Origin: Rhizobiales bacterium NRL2
Lineage (GTDB): Bacteria; Pseudomonadota; Alphaproteobacteria; Minwuiales; Minwuiaceae
Assembly: GCA_001664005.1 (NCBI GenBank)
Contig: CP016093.1
Coordinates: forward strand, 3,245,001-3,309,000
Direction of reading: 5' to 3'
Length of the DNA: 64,000 bases
Shown: one piece after another, positions 35,912-44,964 of the stretch
Layout: each line of letters opens with the position of its first letter
How positions within the stretch are numbered: the first letter of the stretch is position 1
Notes under the pieces: generated by a model
The model's input: the letters and a program-made list of their open reading frames with translations, nothing else
Database searches by the model: none
What the model was told of the DNA's origin: nothing
Program-made: the position numbers and the translations under genes

Positions 35912-36804
35912 GGCCGGATTTCATCGAAGCGTTCGAAGGCCCGGCGCATGACGGCGATGTCGGGGGCGACCCCGGTGAACAGTTCGAAGGCGCGGACCGC
36001 CTGGTGGATCGCCATGCCCTCTCCCGACAGGGTCTGGCAGCCGAGCGCGCGCGCGGCCCGGAGAAACTCGGTTTCCAGCGGCAGGTAGACGATGTCGGCG
36101 GCCCAGTGGGCGGAGCCGAGCAGATCGAGCGGCAGCGGCGCGCCGGGAAGCTTGTCCATGCCGACCGGCGTCGCGTTGACGATGCCATCGGCCGAGGCGG
36201 CTTCGCCCGCCACATCGGCCGCCATGCGAACGCGGTCGGCGCCGAAGCGCCCCGCCAGCCGCCGGACAAGTTCATCGGCCCTGTCCGGCTCGACGTCCAG
36301 CAGGACAAGTTCTCCGACGCCGCAGTCGAGCAACGCGCGCGCCACGGCGGCCCCGGCCCCGCCGGCCCCGAGCTGCAATACCCGGCGGCGTACGACGCCG
36401 GTCATCCGTTGCTGGAAGCTCTCGCGGAAGCCCCAGTAGTCGGTGTTGTGGCCGGTGCTTCGGCCGCCGCGGAAGACCACGGTGTTGACCGAGCCGATCT
36501 CGTCGGCTTCCCGCGCCACGTCGTCGAGCAGCGGCAGCACCGCCTGCTTGTAGGGATGCGTGATGTTGAGGCCGGAGAAGCCGAACATCGCCGCCTGGTC
36601 CAGCAACTGCCCCAGGTCGGGCCCCGCCGGCCCCATCCGGTCCGTGTCCAGCAGGCGGTAGACCAGCGAGCGCCCGAGGTGCCACGCCGCGGCCTCATGC
36701 ATCGCCGGCGTGCGCGAGAGACCGATACCGCTGCCGATCAGGCCGACCAGCACGCCCGCCAACGCCTCCGCGCCGCCCCGGTTTTCAGTGTTCTTCCAGT
36801 TCAT
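35908..36804 (-). CDS. Shikimate/quinate 5-dehydrogenase family protein
   Basis: A 298-residue AroE/YdiB-type dehydrogenase. The substrate loop is I-G-L-S-R-T-P-A-M-H. The catalytic lysine sits in N-I-T-H-P-Y-K-Q, the partner aspartate in H-N-T-D-Y-W-G-F, and the NAD(P) loop is G-A-G-G-A-G-A-A-V. The ATG follows GGAGG by 7 bases. An isolated location next to an SDR gene, and a G-I-G-L-S-R-T-P variant of the usual S-x-S-P motif, suggest a catabolic quinate/shikimate homologue rather than the biosynthetic AroE. Confidence 0.85.
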   Translation of the reverse strand: MNWKNTENRGGAEALAGVLVGLIGSGIGLSRTPAMHEAAAWHLGRSLVYRLLDTDRMGPAGPDLGQLLDQAAMFGFSGLNITHPYKQAVLPLLDDVAREADEIGSVNTVVFRGGRSTGHNTDYWGFRESFQQRMTGVVRRRVLQLGAGGAGAAVARALLDCGVGELVLLDVEPDRADELVRRLAGRFGADRVRMAADVAGEAASADGIVNATPVGMDKLPGAPLPLDLLGSAHWAADIVYLPLETEFLRAARALGCQTLSGEGMAIHQAVRAFELFTGVAPDIAVMRRAFERFDEIRP

Positions 36805-36892
36805 GGACCGGCCTCCGCCATCACGCTGGCGGACATGTGTTGTGCCGCCCGCCCGGCGACTATAGTGCGGCGGATCACAACGGGAGGAGCGG

Positions 36893-37669
<777 letters not shown>

Positions 37670-37698
37670 GACCGGGGAGGCGACCGTAGCGTGCGGCG

Positions 37699-38502
37699 AT
37701 GCCCGACTTCCTGAACAGCCTGGCCGGAATGCCGACGCCCCTGGCGGGCTTTCTCGGCAGCCTGGCCGCCGGGTTGATGAGCGGCGTCGGCGCGGCGCTG
37801 ATTCTGCTGGTCGACACGCGCAACGAGCGGGCGGAGGTGCTGCTGCTGGGTTTCAGCGCGGGAGTCATGCTGGCCGCGACCTCCTTCTCGCTGATCGTGC
37901 CGGGCGTGGATGCGGCCCTCGCCGGCGGGTCCAGCCCCATGGCCGCCGCCTTCATCATGGCCGCCGGCCTGATGCTGGGCGGCGTGGCGCTGTGGCTGAT
38001 CAACGCCTATGCGCCCCATGAGCATTTCGTGGGCGGCCACGAGGGGCCTCCGGCCGAGAGCCTCAGCCGCATGTGGCTGTTCGTCATCGCCATCACACTG
38101 CACAACTTCCCCGAAGGCCTGGCGGTCGGCGTCGGTTTCGGCGGCGACAAGCTCTCCGACGGCGTGCCGCTGGCGGCGGGCATCGGCCTGCAGAATATCC
38201 CGGAAGGTTTCGTCGTCGCCCTGGCGCTCGCCTCGGAAGGCTACTCGCGGAGCCGGGCCATCGGGATCGGCCTGCTCACCGGGCTGGTGGAGCCGGTCGG
38301 TGGCCTGGTGGGCGCCGCCGCCGTGACCCTCAGCGCCGCCGTCCTGCCCTGGGGCATGGCCTTCGCCGCGGGCGCCATGCTGTTCGTCATTTCCGGCGAG
38401 ATGATCCCGGAAACGCACCGGGAAAGGCGCGGCGTTCTGCCGACCTTCGGCATCCTCATCGGCTTCGCCGTCATGATGGTCCTCGACATCGGACTGGGCT
38501 GA
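37699..38502 (+). CDS. ZIP-family divalent metal transporter
   Basis: A 267-residue membrane protein with eight predicted helices. The two ZIP metal-binding helices are visible as H-N-F-P-E-G near residue 135 and Q-N-I-P-E-G near residue 160, and an earlier H-E-H lies in a short loop. ZIP proteins import zinc, iron or manganese; ZupT-like relatives are broad. No tight ribosome site precedes the ATG, so the start is somewhat uncertain. Nickel supply for urease and GdmH is conceivable but unproven. Confidence 0.82.
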   Translation: MPDFLNSLAGMPTPLAGFLGSLAAGLMSGVGAALILLVDTRNERAEVLLLGFSAGVMLAATSFSLIVPGVDAALAGGSSPMAAAFIMAAGLMLGGVALWLINAYAPHEHFVGGHEGPPAESLSRMWLFVIAITLHNFPEGLAVGVGFGGDKLSDGVPLAAGIGLQNIPEGFVVALALASEGYSRSRAIGIGLLTGLVEPVGGLVGAAAVTLSAAVLPWGMAFAAGAMLFVISGEMIPETHRERRGVLPTFGILIGFAVMMVLDIGLG

Positions 38503-38527
38503 CGGGCCGTCACGGAACCGATCAGGA

Positions 38528-38545
38528 CTGTCATCAACGAGTCAC
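38528..38545 (+). promoter_or_regulatory. Candidate Pho box upstream of phnC
   Basis: CTGTCAT-CAAC-GAGTCAC gives two 7-bp direct repeats spaced 11 bp apart, the PhoB arrangement; the first repeat is a perfect CTGTCAT. A weaker third repeat follows. It lies 39 bp upstream of the phnC start in the only non-coding gap before phnCDE, so phosphate-starvation control by PhoB is likely. Confidence 0.6.
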
Positions 38546-38583
38546 AGCGAATCGCTATCACCGCCTCAAACAGGAGGTGGCTG

Positions 38584-39408
38584 GTGCTGGAAGTCTCGCA
38601 GATCAGAAAGGAATTCGGCGGCCGCGTGGTGGCCGTCGACAATGTCAGCTTCGGCGCCGACAGGCCCCAGATGATCGGCGTGATCGGGCGCTCCGGCGCC
38701 GGCAAGTCGACCCTGCTCAGGATGATCAACCGCCTGACGCCGGCGACCGCCGGCGAAGTGCTGGTGGAGGGCCGCGACATCCTGCGTCTCAAGGGCGCCG
38801 AGAAGCGGGCCTGGCAGCGCGACTGCGCCATGATCTTCCAGCAGTTCAATCTGGTGCCGCGGCTCAACGTCGTCACCAACGTGATGCTGGGCCGCCTGAA
38901 CGGCCACGGCGCGCTCCGCAGCCTGTTCTCCATCTTCGGTGACGACGACATCGAACGCGCCCTGTCGGCGCTGGACCGCCTCGGCATTGCCGGCCAGGCG
39001 CTGCAGCGCGCGGAGACGCTCTCCGGCGGCCAGCAGCAGCGCGTCGCCATCGCCCGGGCCCTGACCCAGAACCCGAGGATGGTCCTCGCCGACGAGCCCA
39101 TCGCCTCGCTGGACCCGCTGAGCGCCGAGGTGGTGATGAAGTCGCTGCGCGAAATCCACGAGCGCGACGGCCTGATGGTCATCTGCAACCTGCACACCCT
39201 GGATACCGCCCGCGCCTATTGCGACCGGGTCCTCGGCATGCGGCAGGGCAAGCTGGTGTTCGACGGCCCGTCGAGCGAACTCAGCCCGGCCGTCGTGCGC
39301 GACATCTATGGCGCAGACCACGAAATCGACGAGGCGGCCACATCCACGTCGATCGGACCGGTCCCGCGCCCCGCAGAGCATATCGGCCCGGCGGCCGTAC
39401 CCGCCTGA
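38584..39408 (+). CDS. phnC: Phosphonate ABC transporter ATP-binding protein PhnC
   Basis: A 274-residue importer ATPase. It has a Walker [10 protein letters not shown], a Q-loop F-Q-Q-F-N-L-V-P-R, a signature L-S-G-G-Q-Q-Q-R and a Walker [14 protein letters not shown], the last in the form typical of PhnC. The H-loop is replaced by C-N-L-H-T. It starts with GTG behind AGGAGG. The C-terminal 40 residues form an extra tail. It is the first gene of phnC-D-E1-E2. Confidence 0.94.
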   Translation: MLEVSQIRKEFGGRVVAVDNVSFGADRPQMIGVIGRSGAGKSTLLRMINRLTPATAGEVLVEGRDILRLKGAEKRAWQRDCAMIFQQFNLVPRLNVVTNVMLGRLNGHGALRSLFSIFGDDDIERALSALDRLGIAGQALQRAETLSGGQQQRVAIARALTQNPRMVLADEPIASLDPLSAEVVMKSLREIHERDGLMVICNLHTLDTARAYCDRVLGMRQGKLVFDGPSSELSPAVVRDIYGADHEIDEAATSTSIGPVPRPAEHIGPAAVPA

Positions 39409-39469
39409 GGACAATGCCGCGCCGCGACAACCATCTTCGTTCGAGTCCAAATCCGAGAGGGAGACGACC

Positions 39470-40375
39470 ATGAAGTACACCACCATCCTGGGAGCCGCCG
39501 CGGCGGCGATGATCTCGACCGGCGCGCTGGCGCAGGACAAGATCGACGAGTTCCGCATCGGTATCCTCGGCGGCGAGAACGCCTCCGACCGCCTGCGCTC
39601 CAACGCCTGCCTGGAGGAGAAGACCGAGAAGCTGCTGGGCGTGCCCGTCAAGCTGTTCGCGCCGGCCGACTACAACGGCGTCATCGAGGGTCTGCTGGGC
39701 GGCAACCTGGACATGGCCTGGCTGGGCGCGTCCGCCTACGCCAAGGTCCATCTGACCAACCCTGACGCGGTCGAACCGGTGCTGACCAAGATCAATACCG
39801 ACGGCTCCTTCGGCTACCACTCGATCGGCTTCGCCCGCATCGACAGCGGCATCGAGAACCTGGACGACATGAAGGGCAGGAAATTCGGCTTCGGCGACCC
39901 GAACTCGACTTCCGGCTATCTGATCCCGTCGGTCGAAATCCCGAAGGCCGGCTATTCCATGAAACCGGGCGAGCACTTCAGCGACGTCGTCTTCACCGGC
40001 GGTCACGAACAGACAATCGTCGCGGTGCAGAACGGCGATGTCGACGGCGGCGTGAGCTGGGCCGACGGCCTGGGCAACTGGGAAGACGGCTTCAACTCGG
40101 GCGCCTTCCGCAAGGCCGTGGACGCCGGCCTGGTGGACATGACCCAGCTGAAGGAGATCTGGCGCTCCAAGGTCATCCCCGAGGGCCCGATCGTCCTGCG
40201 CAAGGATCTGCCTGAAGACGTCAAGCTGAAGGTCGTCGGCATGCTGGCCAGCCTGCCATCGATGGATCCGGAATGCGCCTACGGTTTCATGGCCGGCGAG
40301 ATCAAGGCCATCGCGCCGATCTCCCACGCCGACTATGAGAGCATCGTCGCCGCGCGCCAGGCGAAGTCCAACTGA
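39470..40375 (+). CDS. phnD: Phosphonate ABC transporter substrate-binding protein PhnD
   Basis: A 301-residue periplasmic protein with a signal peptide of about 21 residues (cleavage after G-A-L-A). The PhnD signatures A-D-Y-N-G-V-I-E-G-L, D-M-A-W-L-G-A-S-A-Y and G-D-P-N-S-T-S-G-Y-L-I-P, which line the phosphonate site, are all present. It is followed by a strong hairpin and then the two permease genes. Confidence 0.95.
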   Translation: MKYTTILGAAAAAMISTGALAQDKIDEFRIGILGGENASDRLRSNACLEEKTEKLLGVPVKLFAPADYNGVIEGLLGGNLDMAWLGASAYAKVHLTNPDAVEPVLTKINTDGSFGYHSIGFARIDSGIENLDDMKGRKFGFGDPNSTSGYLIPSVEIPKAGYSMKPGEHFSDVVFTGGHEQTIVAVQNGDVDGGVSWADGLGNWEDGFNSGAFRKAVDAGLVDMTQLKEIWRSKVIPEGPIVLRKDLPEDVKLKVVGMLASLPSMDPECAYGFMAGEIKAIAPISHADYESIVAARQAKSN

Positions 40376-40396
40376 TCATCGTCTGACCCGAGCAAC

Positions 40397-40422
40397 GGGC
40401 GGTCCGGATCGCCGGGCCGCCC
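40397..40422. terminator. Intercistronic hairpin between phnD and phnE1
   Basis: GGGCGGTCCGG-ATCG-CCGGGCCGCCC forms an 11-bp stem (one T-G pair) with a 4-base loop directly after phnD. There is no U-tract, so it probably attenuates readthrough or protects the phnD message, raising binding-protein levels over the permeases. Confidence 0.6.
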
Positions 40423-40453
40423 GCGCTCTTCCTGCCAGCGGCGGCCCCCACCC

Positions 40454-41302
40454 ATGAACACGTCCCTGTTCCACGAAGAACTGCTGCGGATGAAGCGCCG
40501 CCGCCAGCTCTACTCCATGGCTGTCGTGGCCATCGCCGCCGCGGTCATCGTCGCGGGCTACGGCCAGGCCAATTCCATGAACTCCGGCGGGTTCCTGAGC
40601 GGTCTGGAGCAGTTCTTCGACTATCCGGGCGAGATCGTCGTGGAGGCCTGGCAGGCAGGCCCTGCCTTCTTCGACCTGCTCATCCGGTTCCTGCCGGCCC
40701 TGATCGAGACGCTGAACATCGCCGCCGTCGCCACGATCCTGGGGGGCCTGGCGGCCGTGATCTTCGCCTTTCTGGGCGCCTCCAACCTGAATGTCTGGCC
40801 GCCGGCAGTCCCGGTTGCGCGCCGCCTCATGGACCTGTTGCGCGCCTTCCCCGAACTCATCGTCGCACTGTTCCTTATCTTCGTCCTGGGCACCAGCCCG
40901 GTGCCGGCGATGATCGCCGTCGCCCTCCACACCACCGGCGCGCTGGGCAAGCAGTTCTCCGAGGTCAACGAGAACATCGACCGCAAGGCCATCGAGGGCC
41001 TCGAGGCGGTCGGCGCGAGCTGGTTCCAGCGCATGAAGTTCGGCGTCCTGCCGCAGGTGCTGCCCAACTATCTGAGCTATTTCATGATGCGCTTCGAGAT
41101 CAACGTACGCGCTTCGGCCATCCTCGGCTTCGTCGGCGCCGGCGGCATCGGCTCCGAGCTTCGCCGCACCATCGGCTGGGGCCAGGGCAGCGGCGACGAG
41201 ACCGCGGCGCTGTTCCTGCTGCTGATCATGGCCATCTTCGTCATCGACCAGGCGTCATCCTGGATGCGCCACCGCGTGTCCGGCGGAGGGCTGCCGGCAT
41301 GA
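40454..41302 (+). CDS. phnE: Phosphonate ABC transporter permease PhnE1
   Basis: A 282-residue permease with about six membrane segments. Its cytoplasmic EAA-type loop reads I-E-G-L-E-A-V-G-A-S-W-F-Q-R-M-K-F-G-V-L, and the PhnE signature L-R-A-F-P-E-L-I-V-A-L is present. It pairs with PhnE2; their genes overlap by 4 bp. Imports phosphonates bound by PhnD. Confidence 0.93.
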   Translation: MNTSLFHEELLRMKRRRQLYSMAVVAIAAAVIVAGYGQANSMNSGGFLSGLEQFFDYPGEIVVEAWQAGPAFFDLLIRFLPALIETLNIAAVATILGGLAAVIFAFLGASNLNVWPPAVPVARRLMDLLRAFPELIVALFLIFVLGTSPVPAMIAVALHTTGALGKQFSEVNENIDRKAIEGLEAVGASWFQRMKFGVLPQVLPNYLSYFMMRFEINVRASAILGFVGAGGIGSELRRTIGWGQGSGDETAALFLLLIMAIFVIDQASSWMRHRVSGGGLPA

Positions 41303-42648
41303 GCGCCCCGGCGATGGGCATGGACACCGGCGAGGCGGTCCCGACGCGCGGCCGGATCGCCCGCTCGGTCCGCATGCAGTCCCGGATCGGCTTCGCCATG
41401 CTGGCCGGCGTGCTGATCTATCTCGCCTATGCCTGGACCGCCTTCGACGTCAGCGGCCTGATCGCCAGCGCCCGGCCGGAACGTGCGGCCCTGCTGGCGA
41501 CGGACGCGGTCGCCCACAAGGTCCATGTCGAGAAGTCGTTGCGTTTCGACAAGCTGGTGATCGCCGTCGAGGGCGAGCGCACGGCGACCTACAAGACGCC
41601 GCCCGAGTGGGTGGACATCGACGGCGAGCGGGTCCGGGTCGATCTGGGCGACGGCTACACGGCCCTGATCGAAGGCCGCACGGTGATCCTGAACGCGCCG
41701 GACTATGGCGAGATCCGGGTGACCGCCACAAAGGACGGCGTTGAAACGGAATTGCCGGCGGGCGAACAACCGGACTGGCTGCGCGCCACCGACGCCAAGT
41801 TCGACGCCAGACCCAGTCTGGCGCAGCGCGTGCAGGTCTCCCGCGCCAAGATCGAGGTGCACCGCTATTTCCTAGGCTGGGAGAATTTCTTCTTTCCCTT
41901 CGATTCGCCGCTCGCCGCCTTGTCCTTCGGCGAGGTCACGGATCTCGTCTTCGACGGCCGCCGTCTGGACCCGGAACGCTCCAACGCCGCGCTGGTGTTC
42001 CGCAGCTTCTGGGAGAACCCCGACTGGCAGCACGGCAACGTCTTCGTGGCCCTGCTGGAAACCCTGCTGATGGCCGTGCTTGGCACCTTTACCGCCGCCT
42101 TCGTCGGGCTTCCGCTGGCGTTCCTGGCGGCGCGCAACTTCACGCCCTCGGGCACGCTGCGATTCATCGTCAGACGCGTGTTCGACTTCCTGCGCGGCAT
42201 CGACATGCTGATCTGGTCGCTGATCTTCATCCGCGCCTTCGGCCTGGGGCCGCTGACCGGCGCGCTGGCCATCGCCTTCACCGACACGGGCACGCTGGGC
42301 AAGCTCTTCTCCGAAGCGCTGGAGAACATCGACAGGAAACAGGTCGAAGGCGTCAACGCGACCGGCGCGTCGAAGTTGCAGACCTATCGCTTCGGCGTCA
42401 TCCCGCAGATCCTGCCGATCTTCGTCTCCCAGGGCCTCTACTATCTGGAATCCAATACCCGCTCGGCAACGGTGATCGGCGCGCTGGGCGCCGGCGGCAT
42501 CGGCCTGATGCTGGTGGAGACCATGCGCACCTCGCGCGACTGGGAGAACACCCTCTACATCATCATCCTGACGATCCTGCTGGTGATCGCCATGGACAAC
42601 CTGTCGGGCCTGCTGCGCCGCCGGTTGATCCGGGGCAAGCCGGACTGA
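41299..42648 (+). CDS. phnE: Phosphonate ABC transporter permease PhnE2 with periplasmic insertion
   Basis: A 449-residue second PhnE. After a first membrane helix near residues 30-50, an extra segment of about 180 residues rich in charged and beta-type residues precedes the conserved permease core, which begins near residue 240. The core holds the EAA-type loop E-G-V-N-A-T-G-A-S-K-L-Q-T-Y-R-F-G-V-I and the signature L-R-G-I-D-M-L-I-W-S-L. The extra domain is probably periplasmic and is seen in some alphaproteobacterial PhnE proteins. Confidence 0.92.
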   Translation: MSAPAMGMDTGEAVPTRGRIARSVRMQSRIGFAMLAGVLIYLAYAWTAFDVSGLIASARPERAALLATDAVAHKVHVEKSLRFDKLVIAVEGERTATYKTPPEWVDIDGERVRVDLGDGYTALIEGRTVILNAPDYGEIRVTATKDGVETELPAGEQPDWLRATDAKFDARPSLAQRVQVSRAKIEVHRYFLGWENFFFPFDSPLAALSFGEVTDLVFDGRRLDPERSNAALVFRSFWENPDWQHGNVFVALLETLLMAVLGTFTAAFVGLPLAFLAARNFTPSGTLRFIVRRVFDFLRGIDMLIWSLIFIRAFGLGPLTGALAIAFTDTGTLGKLFSEALENIDRKQVEGVNATGASKLQTYRFGVIPQILPIFVSQGLYYLESNTRSATVIGALGAGGIGLMLVETMRTSRDWENTLYIIILTILLVIAMDNLSGLLRRRLIRGKPD

Positions 42649-42703
42649 TCGTCCGCGCCTTGCGGCAGATCAAGACAAGCGCCCTGTGAACCTGAGAGAC
42701 TGG

Positions 42704-42730
42704 TCCCCGTTCGCCACCGCGAAGAGGGGA
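42704..42730 (+). promoter_or_regulatory. Hairpin that buries the ribosome site of the DASS transporter gene
   Basis: TCCCC-G-TTCGC-CACC-GCGAA-GA-GGGGA forms two stacked 5-bp stems. The 3' arm contains GAGGGG, the Shine-Dalgarno sequence for the GTG at 42738. This could limit translation or act as a small thermosensor or ligand-dependent element. No known riboswitch class was matched. Confidence 0.4.
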
Positions 42731-42737
42731 AGGGCCC

Positions 42738-44129
42738 GTGAACCGGTTGAGCCGATTTATGGTCACAGCCGCCGTCCTGGCCGCTGCGGCGCTGCTGTGG
42801 CTCCCGCCCGCGACGAGCCTGTCGCCGGCCGCGCTCGCGGTTGCGGCGACGGGTATCGTGATGGCCGCGCTCTGGATGACGGAAGCGCTGCCGCTGGCGG
42901 CCACCGCGTTGCTGCCGCTGGTCGTCTTCCCGCTGCTTGGCGTCATGCCGCTCGACGCGCTTGGCCGATCCTACGCGCACCCGCTGATCTTCCTGTTTCT
43001 GGGCGGCTTCATGCTGGCGGCGGCGATCGAACGCTGGGGCCTGCACCGGCGGCTGGCGCTGGCGGTGATGCGGCTGGCCGGAAAGCGGCCTTCGGGGATC
43101 CTCGCGGCCGTCATGGCGGCGACCGCCTTCCTCAGCCTGTGGATCTCCAATACCGCCTCGGCCATGGTGATGGCGCCGATCGCGGCCGCGATCGCAGCCC
43201 GTGAGGGCGCGAACTCGCCCTTCGCCACGGCGCTGATGCTGGGCGTGGCCTACGCCGCCACCATCGGCGGCATGGGATCGCTGATCGGTACGCCGCCCAA
43301 CGCCCTTTTCGCGGCCTACATGACCGAGAGCCACGGCATCGAGATCGGCTTCGCCGACTGGCTCGCCGTCGGCCTGCCGGTGGTGGCGATCATGCTGCCC
43401 GCCGCCTGGCTGCTGCTGGGCCGGATGCTCTACCGGCTGCCCGAAACCTTCGACGCACCGCCCGAAACGGCCCTGCCGCCCTGGACCACGGGCGAGCGGC
43501 TTGTCGCCATCGTCGCGGGGCTCACGGCGCTGGCCTGGATCACGCGTCCGCTCACCGCTTCGCTCCTTCCGGCGATCGAGATCAGCGACGGCGGCATCGC
43601 CATGGCGGCGGCCGTGGCCCTGTTCGTGCTGCCGGCCGGAGGCGGCTCCCGCCAGCGTCTGCTGGACTGGCCGACGGCGGCAGGCATCCGCTGGGACGTG
43701 TTGTTGCTCGTCGGCGGCGGGCTGGCGCTGGCGTCGGGGATCGAGCAGTCGGGACTCGCCACATGGATCGGCGCCCAGGCGTCGGTTCTGAAGTACTGGC
43801 CGGAGTTCCTGGTACTGCTGGCGATCGCGGCAACCATCGTCTATCTGGGCGAACTGGCCAGCAACACGGCAATGGCAGCGATCTTCCTGCCCGTCGCCGG
43901 CGCGATGGCCATCGGCGCCGGCGCGGCGCCGCTGACCTTCGCCCTGCCCGTGGCGCTCGCGGCCTCCATCGGCTTCATGCTGCCGGTGGCGACGCCGCCC
44001 AACGCCATCGTCTTCGGCAACCCGGCGGTGGGCCGCGTGGACATGCTCCGCGCCGGCGCCATACTGAACCCCATCGGCCTCGTCGTCGCGCTCGCCGCCG
44101 GCATGCTCATCGGACCACTGGTGTTCTGA
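42738..44129 (+). CDS. DASS/SLC13-family anion transporter
   Basis: A 463-residue membrane protein of the divalent anion:sodium symporter family. The two S-N-T substrate/sodium motifs are visible as W-I-S-N-T-A-S-A-M near residue 135 and E-L-A-S-N-T-A-M-A-A near residue 375. G-T-P-P-N-A-L and A-T-P-P-N-A-I are the repeat-related loops. Substrates in this family are dicarboxylates, citrate or sulfate; none can be chosen here. Translation starts with GTG. It is convergent with the HxlR regulator. Confidence 0.88.
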   Translation: MNRLSRFMVTAAVLAAAALLWLPPATSLSPAALAVAATGIVMAALWMTEALPLAATALLPLVVFPLLGVMPLDALGRSYAHPLIFLFLGGFMLAAAIERWGLHRRLALAVMRLAGKRPSGILAAVMAATAFLSLWISNTASAMVMAPIAAAIAAREGANSPFATALMLGVAYAATIGGMGSLIGTPPNALFAAYMTESHGIEIGFADWLAVGLPVVAIMLPAAWLLLGRMLYRLPETFDAPPETALPPWTTGERLVAIVAGLTALAWITRPLTASLLPAIEISDGGIAMAAAVALFVLPAGGGSRQRLLDWPTAAGIRWDVLLLVGGGLALASGIEQSGLATWIGAQASVLKYWPEFLVLLAIAATIVYLGELASNTAMAAIFLPVAGAMAIGAGAAPLTFALPVALAASIGFMLPVATPPNAIVFGNPAVGRVDMLRAGAILNPIGLVVALAAGMLIGPLVF

Positions 44130-44135
44130 GACCGC

Positions 44136-44849
44136 TCAGCCGGTAGCGGGGGTCTGCCGCCCGGCCGGTGCGAAATGGCTGAGCGCATACCATTCACCGA
44201 ACGCCGCGATTTCCGCCCGATCGCCCTCCAACTCGAGATCACCGGTATTGCGGGCGGCCGCGATGGTTCGATGGCCAAGCCAGATTTCGACCAGCGTGCG
44301 GATATGCGCATGGATCCACAGATCGACCTCGAAGCCCGGATCGCGCACGCACATGTCCACCTCCGGCCCCTCGAAGACCAGCCAATAGAACCGCCGGGCC
44401 GCAGGCACGCCCTCCAGGTGAAAGCGGACCACCCGGCGCGGCTCCACGTCTCGATCGGCGATCAACGCGCTCTGCCGCAGTTCCCACATCAGCAGGTCCG
44501 GATCGAGATTGGCCTCCTGCGTGATCTCCCTGCGAAGCCATTTCTGCGCCCAGGCGCCCATACGGTCGAGCACCGGAAACAGTTCCTCGCCCGCCGGGGT
44601 CAACCGGTAATCGTGGCTGCGTCCACCCTCCGGCACAGGCCGCTTCTCCACGATATTGGCGGCCTCGAGTTCCTTCAGCCGCCGCGACAGCAACGCCGGC
44701 GACATGCGCGGCACGCTGGCCTGAATGTCGTTGAATCGCGTCGCGCCGCAGAACAGGCCGCGCAGGACCAGCGGCGTCCAGCGCCCGGCCATCACTTCGG
44801 CGGCGATGGCGATGGGGCAGTACTGTCCATAGCCTTTCTTTCCCGACAT
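44136..44849 (-). CDS. HxlR-family transcriptional regulator with C-terminal extension
   Basis: A 237-residue protein. Residues 1-110 form an HxlR winged helix (C-P-I-A-I-A-A-E-V-M-A-G-R-W-T-P-L-V-L-R then R-F-N-D-I-Q and M-S-P-A-L-L-S-R-R-L-K-E-L). The remaining 125 residues resemble an SCP2-like lipid/acyl-binding domain. It is divergent from the acyl-CoA dehydrogenase gene, which it may control; the C-terminal domain could sense an acyl ligand. That is inference. Confidence 0.82.
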   Translation of the reverse strand: MSGKKGYGQYCPIAIAAEVMAGRWTPLVLRGLFCGATRFNDIQASVPRMSPALLSRRLKELEAANIVEKRPVPEGGRSHDYRLTPAGEELFPVLDRMGAWAQKWLRREITQEANLDPDLLMWELRQSALIADRDVEPRRVVRFHLEGVPAARRFYWLVFEGPEVDMCVRDPGFEVDLWIHAHIRTLVEIWLGHRTIAAARNTGDLELEGDRAEIAAFGEWYALSHFAPAGRQTPATG

Positions 44850-44964
44850 GTCCGCAGGCTACGGATCACCTGCCGCTGCGGCAACTACACATGCTGAAGT
44901 TGAGCGTCGGCGCTTCGAAGTCGATCCTCCCGGCCATGGAACCGGCGAGACATGGAGACCGGAA

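Noticed and set aside
42690..42737. Glycine- or TPP-riboswitch-like appearance of the DASS leader (CTGAGAG and CCACCG...GAAGAGGGG)
   Set aside because: Conserved core blocks are out of order or missing; only the simple hairpin is supported.
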